NCBI RefSeq assembly: GCF_014699035.1 | Contig: NZ_JACXAA010000001.1 | Location: 682,001 to 746,000 of the forward strand | Length of the DNA: 64,000 bases | DNA from: Spirosoma validum | Lineage (GTDB): Bacteria > Bacteroidota > Bacteroidia > Cytophagales > Spirosomataceae | Reading direction: 5' to 3' | Shown here: piece by piece, positions 27,176-36,555 of the stretch | Layout of the letters: every line of letters starts with the position of its first letter | Position numbering within the stretch: the stretch's first letter is position 1 | Position numbers and translations under genes: made by a program | Notes under the pieces: generated by a model | What the model was told of the DNA's origin: nothing | Seen by the model: only the letters and a program-made list of their open reading frames with translations | Database searches by the model: none

Positions 27176-27299
27176 TCGTTACTTGTCAATAAACAGCTAC
27201 TAGTTATCACTAAACAGCAGTCTACTCTCAGCCGTTCAATCCGTTCTGATTACTGACAACTCTTTCCTGAAAAGTAAATAAGGGCTCCGCTTTTTTTGC

Positions 27300-27307
27300 T
27301 ACTTTTG
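27300..27307 (+). promoter_or_regulatory. -7 box upstream of dnaN
   Basis: TACTTTTG is an exact Bacteroidota -7 box, 40 bases before the dnaN start. No TTG is found at the usual -33 distance. Confidence 0.5.
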
Positions 27308-27347
27308 TTCTTATATTTCATAATGAACCGTCTAAATACTTGACCCG

Positions 27348-28469
27348 ATGAAATTCATTGTTTCCTCGTCTGTTCTGCTAAAGAACCTTCAACATATTAA
27401 CGGCGTGGTAGCGACCAATCCGATTGTACCAATCCTCGAAAACTTCCTGTTTCGCATTGAGGATGGGACACTTACGGTAACGGCATCGGATCTGCAAACG
27501 ACCATGACGACTCAGATTCCGGTCGAGTCCAGCGATAACGGTTCGATTGCCATTCCGGCTAAACTGCTGCTGGATACGCTACGTAGCCTGCCTGAACAAC
27601 CTGTTACAGTCAATATTGACACCGATACGTTCGGCACCGAAATTCTGACCGATAATGGCCGTTATAAACTGTCTGGCGAGAACCCGATTGACTTTCCTAA
27701 GTTGCCAACAGTAAATAAAAATATGTCGGTTGAAATGACATCGGACGTATTGCTGAGCGCTATCAATAACACCGTTTTCGCCACCAGTACTGACGACCTG
27801 CGCCCGGCCATGACGGGGGTACTCCTGCAACTGACAGGTGACAACGCTACGTTTGTTGCTACAGATGGACATCGGCTTATCCGGTACCGCCGGACCGACC
27901 TTGGCGCATCAGCGAGTACGTCCATTATTATTCCCCGGAAAGCGCTTCAACTGTTAAAAGCGTCGCTGCCAGAGAACGTACCCGTTACGTCAGAATTTAG
28001 TCAGGCAAATGCTTCGTTTACATTCGGTCCAACACAATTGATCTGCCGGTTGATTGATGAGCGTTTCCCGGATTACGAAAACGCCATTCCAACTAACAAT
28101 CCAAACGTAATGACGATTGGCCGCACAGATCTGCTCAACTCGTTGAAGCGGATCATGATTTACGCTAACCGCACGACGCACCAGATTCGGTTGTCGCTTA
28201 AAGCGAATTCACTAACCATCTCGGCCGAAGATTTGGATTATTCCAACGAAGCCAACGAAAAGCTTTTATGTGATTACGATGGCGAGCCGATGGAAATTGG
28301 TTTTAATGCTAAGCTTATGGCGGAGGTGTTGAGCAACTTAAGTGCTAAAATGATTTCGCTCGAAATGTCAGCTCCAAACCGCGCGGGCCTGCTCATTCCG
28401 GCGGATAAAGAAGAAAACGAAGACATCCTGATGCTCGTTATGCCTGTGATGTTGAATACCTACGCTTAA
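27348..28469 (+). CDS. dnaN: DNA polymerase III beta subunit (sliding clamp)
   Basis: A 373-residue sliding clamp of normal length with three repeated clamp domains (about 1-118, 127-245, 248-373). The start [21 protein letters not shown] and the third-domain end [14 protein letters not shown] are typical. It encircles DNA and tethers polymerase III and other factors. It is not next to dnaA here. A polypurine/polypyrimidine hairpin fills the gap to the next gene. Confidence 0.97.
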   Translation: MKFIVSSSVLLKNLQHINGVVATNPIVPILENFLFRIEDGTLTVTASDLQTTMTTQIPVESSDNGSIAIPAKLLLDTLRSLPEQPVTVNIDTDTFGTEILTDNGRYKLSGENPIDFPKLPTVNKNMSVEMTSDVLLSAINNTVFATSTDDLRPAMTGVLLQLTGDNATFVATDGHRLIRYRRTDLGASASTSIIIPRKALQLLKASLPENVPVTSEFSQANASFTFGPTQLICRLIDERFPDYENAIPTNNPNVMTIGRTDLLNSLKRIMIYANRTTHQIRLSLKANSLTISAEDLDYSNEANEKLLCDYDGEPMEIGFNAKLMAEVLSNLSAKMISLEMSAPNRAGLLIPADKEENEDILMLVMPVMLNTYA

Positions 28470-28476
28470 TTTTTTT

Positions 28477-28566
28477 AGGAGGAGAGGGAAGAAGGGGAAG
28501 AAAAGGAGGAAGGGGAAGATTACCAATCCCACTTTTTCCTTTCTTCCCCTTCTTCCCTCTCCTCCT
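28477..28566. repeat. Purine/pyrimidine-rich hairpin (27-bp perfect arms)
   Basis: 28477-28503 is the exact reverse complement of 28540-28566, with a 36-base loop that extends the pairing imperfectly. The left arm is almost pure purine, the right pure pyrimidine. It fills the dnaN-MFS spacer, ends 12 bases before the MFS start, and shares its right-end text with the element at 38251-38343. Confidence 0.88.
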
Positions 28567-28578
28567 TTTCTCCTTTTT

Positions 28579-29817
28579 ATGGCCTCCAAACGCACGGCGC
28601 CTGCCCTTGTTTTCATTTTCATTACGTTACTCATCGACGTTACGGGGCTGGGGATCATTATTCCGGTTTTTCCGAAGTTAATCGAACAACTTATTCATGG
28701 AAACATTAGTCAGGCCGCTAGTTGGGGCGGTTGGCTAACGTTCTCCTATGCGTTAATGCAGTTCGTTTTCTCACCCGTGCTGGGTGGGTTAAGCGACCGC
28801 TATGGCCGTCGGCCGGTATTGTTGTTTTCGTTGTTCGGTTTCGGGCTGGATTATATTCTTCAGGGCTTTGCGCCGACGATCGAATGGCTTTTTATTGGGC
28901 GGATATTGGCGGGAATCACAGGAGCCAGTTTCACTACGGCTACAGCTTATATTGCCGACATCAGTACACCTGAAAAACGAGCGCAGAATTTTGGCCTGGT
29001 TGGGGCGGCTTTTGGCGTAGGCTTTATATTAGGTCCAGCCGTGGGTGGTTTTCTGGGGCAATACGGGCCGCGTGTTCCTTTTTTTGTAGCTGCTGGCCTC
29101 ACGATGATTAATTTCCTGTACGGCTTCTTTGTCGTGCCGGAATCGCTCGCTCCCGAAAACAGGCGGCCGTTTAACTGGAAACGTGCCAATCCGGTTGGTT
29201 CTTTGATGCGATTAGGTAAATACCCCGTTATTCTGGGCTTGGTGGCATCGCTGGTTCTGGTTTACATTGCCGGGTTTGCCATTCAGGGTACCTGGACGTT
29301 CTACACAATGGAGAAATTCAAATGGGACGAAAAAACGGTCGGTTTATCGCTGGCCGCGATCGGCCTATCATTTGCTATTGTGCAGGGCGGATTGAGCCGG
29401 GTTATTATTCCCAAACTAGGGCAGCAACGGTCAGTTTACGTAGGACTGGTTTTCAGCGCGATTGGCTGTGTATTACTGGGCTCTGCAACCCAAAGCTGGA
29501 TGATGTTTGCTTTTATGGCCGTTTATGCTCTGGGCGGTATTGCTGGCCCATCTATTCAGGGCATTATCTCAAACCAGGTTCCGTCAAACGAGCAGGGTGA
29601 ACTGCAAGGTGCGTTGACAAGTCTGACGAGCACTACGTCTATTTTCGGGCCGCTCATCATGACGAATCTATTTTCGTTTTTCACCTCTCCCGCAGCTCCA
29701 GCGTACCTGCCTGGGGCGCCCTTTTATTTGGGGTCATTGCTGTTTTTGATTAGTGCCGTCCTGGCCCGGCGCGGGCTAAAGAGACGGATGGTCATTAGTG
29801 AGTCTCCTGCTTCTTAA
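28579..29817 (+). CDS. MFS transporter, TetA-like drug:H+ antiporter family
   Basis: A 412-residue 12-helix major facilitator. [17 protein letters not shown] and the loop-2/3 motif [16 protein letters not shown] are those of the TCR/TetA (DHA1) group; motif C-like GPAVGGFLG is in helix 5. It probably exports a toxic compound; the substrate is open. No TetR-type regulator is adjacent. Its last 23 bases overlap the end of the convergent serine hydrolase gene. Confidence 0.9.
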   Translation: MASKRTAPALVFIFITLLIDVTGLGIIIPVFPKLIEQLIHGNISQAASWGGWLTFSYALMQFVFSPVLGGLSDRYGRRPVLLFSLFGFGLDYILQGFAPTIEWLFIGRILAGITGASFTTATAYIADISTPEKRAQNFGLVGAAFGVGFILGPAVGGFLGQYGPRVPFFVAAGLTMINFLYGFFVVPESLAPENRRPFNWKRANPVGSLMRLGKYPVILGLVASLVLVYIAGFAIQGTWTFYTMEKFKWDEKTVGLSLAAIGLSFAIVQGGLSRVIIPKLGQQRSVYVGLVFSAIGCVLLGSATQSWMMFAFMAVYALGGIAGPSIQGIISNQVPSNEQGELQGALTSLTSTTSIFGPLIMTNLFSFFTSPAAPAYLPGAPFYLGSLLFLISAVLARRGLKRRMVISESPAS

Positions 29818-31297
29818 ATTGCATTCCGTCAAAGACCAGCGTATCAACTTTGCCCGAAACGCCTACATTAAACTGGGCTAATGCCTTCCCATACCAGGCT
29901 TTCTTGTAAGGTCCATAGAACGTATCATACTGCCAGTGTGATAAAGTCGCGTTTAAGGTATTGTCGTTCACGTTAAAAAGCAGTTGATTTCCAACTAAGC
30001 TAACTTCGGCCTGACCGTATAATGGACTCGTGTATTTGCCAACGTACTGGTTTAACGGCAGGGTATGCGACGTATTCAATACTCGTTTAGCTATAAAATT
30101 TTGCCGTGCCTTTTTGCCTTCTTCTTTCAGGCCTGAATACAGCGTTTTAAACTCCGTACTCCAATCACGGTTACCGCCCAACGCAAACCAGTCGAAGGTT
30201 TTGTACATGAGTGCATGGCGTACTTCGGCATGATCGTAATTCCCAAACACATACACGCCCAGTTTCTCATCGGGTAATTGTCCGATGATTGCCGTCAAAC
30301 CGGATAAGCTACCCGTATGGAAGTTCACTTTGTGCCCTTTGTAATCATGCTGATACCAGCCTAGTCCATACGTTCGCCAATTGGGTTTCAAGATGCGCAT
30401 GGTCGGATATTCATCCTCCGGGAAGAACGTTTGCGGCTTAAATATTTCCGCCCAGGTCTCTGGCTTTAGCAAACGGCCTCCGTTGTATTTGCTGCTATCG
30501 AGCATACAAATTACCCACTTACTGATGTCGTCGGCTGACGACCAGACCGCCCCCGCTGAACCAATTTCACTATCCGCGCCATAGTCGATGACGCGAATCG
30601 TGTCATTAATGCTATAGTGAGGTTTTGTCAGGTTATCATCTTTGATGTAGCCGCGTTTCGGTGCGGTACGTAGCATTCCCAACGGCGTAAAAATTCGCTC
30701 TTTTAGGTATTCAGCCCAGGTCTTACCGACAATTCGTTCAATAATTCGACCAGCGGCTGAGTAGAACGTATTTTGGTATTCGAAGCCTGCCCGAAATGGG
30801 TAACTGGGTTTCACCAGAACCATACGCTTGAACATCTCATTCGCCGGAATGGTCATGGCACCCGTCATAAAATCAGTACCCCCAATACCCGTATCATGAA
30901 TGAGTAAGTCGCGAATCTTTAGCTCCCGCGTTACGTAGGGATCGGACAATTGCAGCTCCGGCAGGTATTTACTGACTGGATCATTCCAGGAAAGTTTGCC
31001 TTCATCGACCAGCATGCCCATTAACGTAACGGTCATGGCTTTTGTCGTTGAGGCACAGGCAAATAAAGTCTGAGTATTGACAGGATCAGGTTTGCCCAAC
31101 TCACGAACACCGTAGCCTTTCTTGAAGAGTATTTTGTTGTCTTTGACGACCGTAATGGCCATACCCGGTACGTCCCACTGTTTGCGAGCGGCCTCTACGT
31201 AGGCGTCAAATTCCTGAATTTGTTTGGGTGAGATTGGCTTTTGGGCAAAACCGAAAAAAGGAGTCAGAACGAGAAAGGAAACGGCAAATGCTCTCAT
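29795..31297 (-). CDS. Secreted serine hydrolase, class C beta-lactamase-like
   Basis: A 500-residue protein with a signal peptide ([19 protein letters not shown]), a beta-lactamase/transpeptidase-like domain to about residue 380, and a C-terminal DUF3471-like beta domain ([17 protein letters not shown]). The catalytic S83-x-x-K86 is in CASTTKAM, a YSA triad lies in NTFYSAAGR, and HTG is in NFHTGSLSG. Members include peptidases and esterases; true beta-lactamase activity should not be assumed. It follows the YceI gene on the same strand across a hairpin-filled spacer. Confidence 0.9.
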   Translation of the reverse strand: MRAFAVSFLVLTPFFGFAQKPISPKQIQEFDAYVEAARKQWDVPGMAITVVKDNKILFKKGYGVRELGKPDPVNTQTLFACASTTKAMTVTLMGMLVDEGKLSWNDPVSKYLPELQLSDPYVTRELKIRDLLIHDTGIGGTDFMTGAMTIPANEMFKRMVLVKPSYPFRAGFEYQNTFYSAAGRIIERIVGKTWAEYLKERIFTPLGMLRTAPKRGYIKDDNLTKPHYSINDTIRVIDYGADSEIGSAGAVWSSADDISKWVICMLDSSKYNGGRLLKPETWAEIFKPQTFFPEDEYPTMRILKPNWRTYGLGWYQHDYKGHKVNFHTGSLSGLTAIIGQLPDEKLGVYVFGNYDHAEVRHALMYKTFDWFALGGNRDWSTEFKTLYSGLKEEGKKARQNFIAKRVLNTSHTLPLNQYVGKYTSPLYGQAEVSLVGNQLLFNVNDNTLNATLSHWQYDTFYGPYKKAWYGKALAQFNVGVSGKVDTLVFDGMQFKKQETH

Positions 31298-31306
31298 CTA
31301 TAGTCA

Positions 31307-31378
31307 GAATATATTGCGAATAGCTCGTCGCCCCAAATCGTTCACGCATCCACCCACCGAGCTATTCGCAATATATTC
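31307..31378. repeat. Long perfect hairpin (21-bp arms)
   Basis: 31307-31327 is the exact reverse complement of 31358-31378, with a 30-base loop. It overlaps the last bases of the YceI gene and ends nine bases before the serine hydrolase start. No T-run follows, so it is not a standard terminator. Confidence 0.85.
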
Positions 31379-31937
31379 ACAAACTGAATACAACGTTAAA
31401 CTTAAGCAGCATCCCGTCTTCTGTTTTCATCCCCATCAGCGATGGGCGTTCAATCTTGTAGTCAGTCATATTGACTGGAAATTCGCCTACCAGCGTCATT
31501 TTACCATCAGCTTCCTTACGTGTCGCCTGCAACGTAACAGGTTTAGTAACGCCATGAAACGTCAGGTTTCCTTTAGCTGTCAGAGCCCCATTGTCGCCCG
31601 CTTTAACGTCCGAGCTTGAGAACGTTACGTTGGGGTATTTTATGCCTTCCATGGCTTCTACGGCGTGTGAATCGCGGTTGTTATTATCACTGTCGAATGA
31701 CGCTACTTTTATGGAAACGGCTATACTTTCGGGCTGTTTGGTTTCGTCATTGTAAATCATGGCACAGTTCACATCACGACTAACACCTTCCCAACTATGA
31801 AGCGGATGTTTGGCGGCATAAGAAACCGTCGATAACGCTTTGTCAGCCATCACTTTGCGTTTAGCCATTGGCGCTACAAAAGCACAAAGAACCACGATGG
31901 CTAACCAGTAGCCATTCAGAATCAGATAGTTTTTCAT
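31377..31937 (-). CDS. YceI family periplasmic lipocalin-like protein
   Basis: A 186-residue protein with an N-terminal hydrophobic segment (signal peptide or anchor, about 8-24) and one YceI domain. The domain starts with ALSTVSYAAKHPLHSWEG, continues with FDSDNNNRDSHAVEAMEG, and holds VTFSSSDVKAGDNG and LTFHGVTKPV. YceI folds bind polyisoprenoid or quinone-like lipids. It starts four bases after the stop of the His-rich membrane-protein gene, so the two are surely co-transcribed. The quinone-binding fold next to a b-type candidate and a Rieske protein suggests a redox role. Confidence 0.93.
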   Translation of the reverse strand: MKNYLILNGYWLAIVVLCAFVAPMAKRKVMADKALSTVSYAAKHPLHSWEGVSRDVNCAMIYNDETKQPESIAVSIKVASFDSDNNNRDSHAVEAMEGIKYPNVTFSSSDVKAGDNGALTAKGNLTFHGVTKPVTLQATRKEADGKMTLVGEFPVNMTDYKIERPSLMGMKTEDGMLLKFNVVFSL

Positions 31938-31941
31938 GAGC

Positions 31942-32649
31942 TTAGAATTTTAAGGCAATTATCGAAGCTGCGTACGCGCCAAACGTAGCATAAGCTGCTG
32001 CCCGGTGATAGGGCTTTAACGAGAAGTCTTTCTCAATCATATGAGCCAGAATATTCGTTGCTACCATTCCGGTGAGGTGAACAATGGCCAGGTATTTATG
32101 CAGCTTGATGGTTGTAAATCCTCGTTTGGGTCCTACGATTGGCGGTGGTGTTGTCAGTGCTAAAGCCAGCGTAGTACCATACGTAATGTTGATCAACGTA
32201 GCTGATCGCTCATGCCATTTTTTCGTGTCAACATAATCCTGTCCCTGAGCATTGTATAATTTTGCTCCTAATAGTCCTTGAGCAACAAATCCGGCCAGGG
32301 TTACAAAGCCACCAATCTGGTGGGCAACGAGCATTGTCCGTCTGACTTTCAACTCTTTGATACGTCCTTCTGAGGTAAGAGGGGCTACCTTCATAGACCG
32401 TAATAACCCTTTTGGCCCCCAGAATGCCCGTTGCGTAAACAGCATTTTGTGCGGTAGCAGCTCTTGCGTTTCAGTGGAGTCGCTCAACCCAGCCAGTAGA
32501 TCATCAGCCGAATTCGTCGGGGCTAGGGTATCCTTAGGCGTAGCAGGCGAGGCAGGCAACGTATCGCGTGGGGTTCCTGTAGTGATTTGGCCATACGTAG
32601 TGACACTGACCATCAAAAAGACCCATATCCAGTTTAGTGCTTTTTTCAT
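31942..32649 (-). CDS. His-rich four-helix membrane protein, possible b-type cytochrome
   Basis: A 235-residue protein with a signal peptide (1-20), a Thr/Pro-rich stretch to about 65, and four hydrophobic helices at about 105-127, 148-168, 184-203 and 215-232. Histidines sit at or near the helix ends: H110, H146, H184, H191, H203 and H215, the pattern expected of a cytochrome b561-like haem-binding bundle. I cannot name the family. Its place between YceI and a Rieske lipoprotein supports a role in electron transfer with a quinol. Haem binding is inference. Confidence 0.6.
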   Translation of the reverse strand: MKKALNWIWVFLMVSVTTYGQITTGTPRDTLPASPATPKDTLAPTNSADDLLAGLSDSTETQELLPHKMLFTQRAFWGPKGLLRSMKVAPLTSEGRIKELKVRRTMLVAHQIGGFVTLAGFVAQGLLGAKLYNAQGQDYVDTKKWHERSATLINITYGTTLALALTTPPPIVGPKRGFTTIKLHKYLAIVHLTGMVATNILAHMIEKDFSLKPYHRAAAYATFGAYAASIIALKF

Positions 32650-32769
32650 AACTTAATAGGAAGGCAAAGCATTTCTACCTTGCGGACAAAGATGGATAAT
32701 CAGTCAGTGCTGAGGCAATTAGCATACCTCAACACTGCTCCAATTCAGACTGGCATATTGATTGGGTGA

Positions 32770-33282
32770 CTACGCTTTTACGGTTAACGTATTTCCGTCG
32801 GCACTTATCGTGGTCGTGTATAATTTCGTAGCTACTGTAGTTGGACCATTTTTGACTGTTCCATCGACATTAAAAGCCGAACCATGCCCACTACAGTTGA
32901 ATGTGTTGGTAGAAAGGGTATAAGATACTTGGTCAAAATTAAAACCTGGATGCGTGCATAAACGTTGAATCGTAACATATTTATTCCCTGTAGTATTGGC
33001 GATCAGTACGCTGCCAACTTTCAAAAAACTACCCACTGTCTTAAGTGAGTTATAGTTACTATTCGTCAGGTCAACGGTGAAATTAATGGCCCCGGCAGAG
33101 GTATCGGCATTACCCGATAATCCACTCGCAGGTGTCGTGGGCGCGGGATCGGTAGTACTTTTCGAACAGGCGGTTAAGCTTGTACCCATGCAATAGAAGG
33201 CCATCAATGCTGCACTATTCAGGCCGAGACTTCGGAGAAATTCTCCGCGTTTCATTTGGTCGTTAGTTGGATTCTGAGTCAT
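32770..33282 (-). CDS. Rieske [2Fe-2S] lipoprotein
   Basis: A 170-residue protein. The N-terminus has RGEFLRSLG followed by a hydrophobic segment and a lipobox LTAC (C39), so it is probably a lipoprotein; the FLR context is like a degenerate Tat signal, lacking the second Arg. The cluster ligands are C109-T-H111 and C130-S-G-H133. The spacing is compact, as in small Rieske proteins of Bacteroidota and not as in a bc1 subunit. It is the first of three genes (Rieske, membrane protein, YceI) on the minus strand. Confidence 0.92.
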   Translation of the reverse strand: MTQNPTNDQMKRGEFLRSLGLNSAALMAFYCMGTSLTACSKSTTDPAPTTPASGLSGNADTSAGAINFTVDLTNSNYNSLKTVGSFLKVGSVLIANTTGNKYVTIQRLCTHPGFNFDQVSYTLSTNTFNCSGHGSAFNVDGTVKNGPTTVATKLYTTTISADGNTLTVKA

Positions 33283-33297
33283 AAGATTAGGTGATTG

Positions 33298-33309
33298 ATG
33301 TAATTACAT
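33298..33309. promoter_or_regulatory. Palindrome upstream of the Rieske gene
   Basis: ATGTAATTACAT is a perfect 12-bp palindrome 16 bases upstream of the Rieske start codon, in an AT-rich spacer. The position is right for a dimeric repressor or activator. The text is too simple to assign a regulator family. Confidence 0.3.
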
Positions 33310-33362
33310 TTATTTAGTTAAAATTAGGCTGTATTCTTGCTTTATCATAGGTTGGTAGTTTC

Positions 33363-34955
33363 TTAAAAAAGTTTGTATCGGATCGAGAAAAAAGCGCCTG
33401 TGCTTATCAGGTTTGTTTTAAAATAACCAACACTCTTCAGTGGTACTTTAATAAACGGCTCGATTTGCCATGATAGTCGCCGACTGAAAGCTCGCTCGTA
33501 GCCTACGGATAGATTTATAGTACTGAAGCTATAGCCACCAGTGGTAGTATCTCTGCTTTCCCTTTGTGGATAGCCAAGCGTTGGGTAGTTATAAACGTAA
33601 TGCTCCTGGTTCATTATGTAACTTGTCACGCCCCCACTAACAAAAAACCGATCTGGAAATCGCTCAATGCGGCTAGAATGCAAAACAATATCATACCGCA
33701 GGTTAATTGGTATATCCAGCATATTGCAACGGCCATCAACACTCAACGGCTTTACATGTCCATTCCACTCACCAGCAGGTGCAGTATATTCCTCGGGTAA
33801 GGCTCGATATACTTTTGTACTTTGAATTACGCCAGCCTGTACGCTCCAGCGCGGAGCCAGTCTATACTCAAGCAATGCCCCTATATTCGTACCAGGCCGC
33901 GAGAAGTTTTTTAACCCGATCGAACTCAAATCAGGTGCCACTACAAGCCGAACGCTCAGTCCACGCTCTGAAGGAAGTTTAGGAACGATACTACGTGACG
34001 TAGTATCCGGATGTGCTAGTACAGCCCGATCTGTAAAAGACAGCTTAGGCCATTTAGCGGGTCGAATTGTCAGTTCAGACAAAGTCGGTAAGACAATGTT
34101 TCCAGTTTCGTTAGCAATAAGCGGGTTTGTATTAGTAGGACTATCTAAACGATCAGCCTGGATAGAGTTCTTCTTATCCAACGCACGCCGTTGGCTGAAT
34201 GAACGATTAGACGTTAATCCATAAGTTGCTGTGGCAAGAGATACACCGTAACGACCATTAGTTGTCTTTTGCTGTTTCCGCGATACACTACGTATATGAC
34301 GATTCGCTTTACCTGGCCGATACCCAGCCACTTTCGCTACGCTGATACTAGTCGCAGTTACTGGTTTATTAGAGCGAATTTTACTTGGTCGGTTACGTTT
34401 TGCCTTTAAACTACCGTACGCTGAAACTGATCGTTCCGTTGCAGTTACCGGAGTAGAAACTTTGTTTATCTCAGAGTCGGTTGCCGATTTAGTAAAGCGA
34501 TTCGCTGACGTAGTAGTGGGGTTAGCAACCGATCCTGCTAAATCGGCCGGTTGCCTCCCCTCTGTAACATCAGACCCTTTCGAGCCGACTGTGGTCGTTC
34601 GTACTGGCTCATTATCAATCGTTGGTCTTGCTCTAGTCCGTAGCAATTTTTGTCCATTCCGGTTCTCAATTCGTCCCGCGGGAGCACTCATCCGCACAGT
34701 AGACTCAGGAATTCCAGGATAAACTCTACGATAAACATACCAGGTGCCTCCTGTCATCAGTAGTAGCAGAACAGGTAACCCCCAACGGAGCAGATTTTTC
34801 CAGATTAGCGCTCCTCCCGTTGCCGTTCGATCATTCGCATCCAGCCGGGTTTTCATGTCCTGCCAGGCTACGGGATCGAACGGGGGATCGAACTCTTCAG
34901 CCGACTTTCTGAAGAGCCCGTCCAATTGGTCATCGGTTAGCTCTGACATACTCAT
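33363..34955 (-). CDS. Anti-sigma-like/outer-membrane beta-barrel fusion
   Basis: A 530-residue protein of unusual layout. Residues 1-40 (ELTDDQLDGLFRKSAEEF, PPFDPVAWQDM) match the short cytoplasmic start of Bacteroidota proteins that are paired with ECF sigma factors. One membrane helix follows (about 59-76), then about 255 residues of basic, Ser/Thr-rich, low-complexity sequence, then a barrel-like domain (about 335-530) with alternating strands and a terminal RYKLF, the usual outer-membrane insertion signal. Its start overlaps the sigma gene by 26 bases. It is read as a signal protein that spans both membranes; the topology is inferred. Confidence 0.75.
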   Translation of the reverse strand: MSMSELTDDQLDGLFRKSAEEFDPPFDPVAWQDMKTRLDANDRTATGGALIWKNLLRWGLPVLLLLMTGGTWYVYRRVYPGIPESTVRMSAPAGRIENRNGQKLLRTRARPTIDNEPVRTTTVGSKGSDVTEGRQPADLAGSVANPTTTSANRFTKSATDSEINKVSTPVTATERSVSAYGSLKAKRNRPSKIRSNKPVTATSISVAKVAGYRPGKANRHIRSVSRKQQKTTNGRYGVSLATATYGLTSNRSFSQRRALDKKNSIQADRLDSPTNTNPLIANETGNIVLPTLSELTIRPAKWPKLSFTDRAVLAHPDTTSRSIVPKLPSERGLSVRLVVAPDLSSIGLKNFSRPGTNIGALLEYRLAPRWSVQAGVIQSTKVYRALPEEYTAPAGEWNGHVKPLSVDGRCNMLDIPINLRYDIVLHSSRIERFPDRFFVSGGVTSYIMNQEHYVYNYPTLGYPQRESRDTTTGGYSFSTINLSVGYERAFSRRLSWQIEPFIKVPLKSVGYFKTNLISTGAFFSIRYKLF

Positions 34956-35508
34956 CGTAGTTTATTTGCTTCAGCAACACACGCAAATTCTCCCTTGCCC
35001 GGGCTAAGTTCGATTTCGACGCACCCACCGAAATGCCCAGTTGACTGGCAATTTCTTCATGCGTAAACCCATCTATCACGTACAGATTAAACACCAGTCG
35101 GTAAGCAGGCGATAACCGCTGAATTAAAGCCATCAGGTCTTCGTGAGCCAGCTGACTAAACGCATCCGCTGATTCCGAAATAACTTTTTGCTCTACCTGC
35201 TCGACATCGTCGTGGTAATAATGGCGTACTTCCTGTCGATAATGATCCACTGCCGTATTAATCAGGATACGCCGAAGCCAGCCTTTGAATGGCTGAGCGG
35301 GATCATACTGGTCCAACCGTGTAAAAACTTTCAGAAAGCCGTCGTTCAATACCTCTAACGCGCTTTCACGTGTTGGTACGTAGCGTAGGCAAACACTCAT
35401 GCCATACCCATAGAATTGCCGGTAAAGCAATTCCTGGCTTTGCCGTTGGTTGCGGAGGCAACCGGCCAGCAAATCATTCAGGGCAGGTATGTTCGGTGCG
35501 TTGGCCAT
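34930..35508 (-). CDS. ECF RNA polymerase sigma factor
   Basis: A 192-residue ECF sigma factor. Region 2 is at about 28-95 (LLYRQFYGYGMSVCLRY, PFKGWLRRILINTAVDHYRQ) and region 4 at about 125-180 (LSPAYRLVFNLYVIDGFTHEEIASQLGISVGASKSNLARAREN). This wording is the common Bacteroidota sigma-70 type that is not paired with FecR. It overlaps the fusion protein gene by 26 bases, which means translational coupling and fits a sigma/anti-sigma pair. Confidence 0.94.
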   Translation of the reverse strand: MANAPNIPALNDLLAGCLRNQRQSQELLYRQFYGYGMSVCLRYVPTRESALEVLNDGFLKVFTRLDQYDPAQPFKGWLRRILINTAVDHYRQEVRHYYHDDVEQVEQKVISESADAFSQLAHEDLMALIQRLSPAYRLVFNLYVIDGFTHEEIASQLGISVGASKSNLARARENLRVLLKQINYDEYVRANR

Positions 35509-35580
35509 TACTTGTAATAAGGTACCGAATTGACTGGAATTCTCCTGACTTTAGAATTAAAATTATTGACTCTTCTTTAT

Positions 35581-36420
35581 TTAATTCGGTGCGACGGGCG
35601 ACGTATTGTTTACCACAGGCCACACACCCGGTCTGGGCACACTCACACCCTTGGTAGCCCCCCGTTGTTTACTGTCCTGACCGAAGTAATACATAGGCCA
35701 TCCTTTGTAGGTCAGTTGTGTTTTTCCAACCGCCGTAATTGTCCTAAAATCACTTGTGCTAAGTACGGAAGGTATATCGCCAATCGTAGCTGATGTCACA
35801 AATATTGGCCAGACCGGATCATTACTTAAATCAGGCCGCGTATACGTATTGACGTTGAATTTATCTGGTGCAAATGCGTAGAGGGTAAGGCCGACGCTAT
35901 CTACCAGGAAAGTTGAATTGCCTACACCTTCTTTGGTGTCAAACGTATAATTTTTTCCGTCATTGCCCACTAGTTGCCGGGAAGCGATCATCACGGTATA
36001 ATGAGCTTTGGACGCCATCCAGATTCCACCGACTTTATCACCAAGAACATCGCCCGCTTTCGTATCATTCTTGTAATAATAAAGCGGCCAGCCTTTGTAA
36101 GTTGTCTGCTTGTCGCCATCCGGACGTGTAATCGTTGCAAAATCTGACGTTTTAAGGCCGGTACCGACCGAAGGCGCTTCTTTATAATAAATTGGCCATA
36201 AATCCCGGCAGGTACCAGCGCAGTTAGCATCTCCGGCTACATCGCGCCCAAAGACATATAGCGTTTTACCGTTTTCGTCGGCCAGTACGTTGCCAATCGA
36301 GGTCGATGCCAGAATTACATTAGAAGCAGGCACGGTATGATCCTGCACACAGCCCAGCAGTGATACAGCCATAAGGCTTGTTATAAGCACTGCATACCTG
36401 ATGTTAGTAGACGATTTCAT
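35581..36420 (-). CDS. COG4315 lipoprotein with two repeats
   Basis: A 279-residue lipoprotein, counted from the ATG at 36420 (MKSSTNIRYAVLIT..., lipobox LLGC). It has two copies of the secreted repeat of unknown function (COG4315), each built from a GKTLYVFGRD or GLTLYAFAPD start, a WPI tryptophan, a DF..IT strand and a YKGWPLYYY or YKGWPMYYF end. Family proteins are often found with redox or metal genes, but no activity has been shown that I know of. It lies 72 bases upstream of the sigma gene on the same strand and may share its regulation. Confidence 0.88.
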   Translation of the reverse strand: MKSSTNIRYAVLITSLMAVSLLGCVQDHTVPASNVILASTSIGNVLADENGKTLYVFGRDVAGDANCAGTCRDLWPIYYKEAPSVGTGLKTSDFATITRPDGDKQTTYKGWPLYYYKNDTKAGDVLGDKVGGIWMASKAHYTVMIASRQLVGNDGKNYTFDTKEGVGNSTFLVDSVGLTLYAFAPDKFNVNTYTRPDLSNDPVWPIFVTSATIGDIPSVLSTSDFRTITAVGKTQLTYKGWPMYYFGQDSKQRGATKGVSVPRPGVWPVVNNTSPVAPN

Positions 36421-36555
36421 TTTATCAACTGTGTTTTTAGAATGAGAGAAAAAGAACAGTTGAACCGGTTCGTTCGTCAATACGGAGGGTTTTACAAAAG
36501 GGTTGCGTTACGTTTAAAAAAAATCATCAACTTCTATTTACCAGTCAGAATTCAC

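Noticed and set aside
28579-29817. Tetracycline resistance determinant
   Set aside because: TetA-like wording covers a large family of exporters, and no TetR-type regulator or mobile element is near.
29795-31297. Beta-lactamase resistance gene
   Set aside because: Only the general SxxK/HTG serine hydrolase pattern plus a DUF3471-like tail is present, as in many peptidase or esterase relatives; resistance cannot be claimed.
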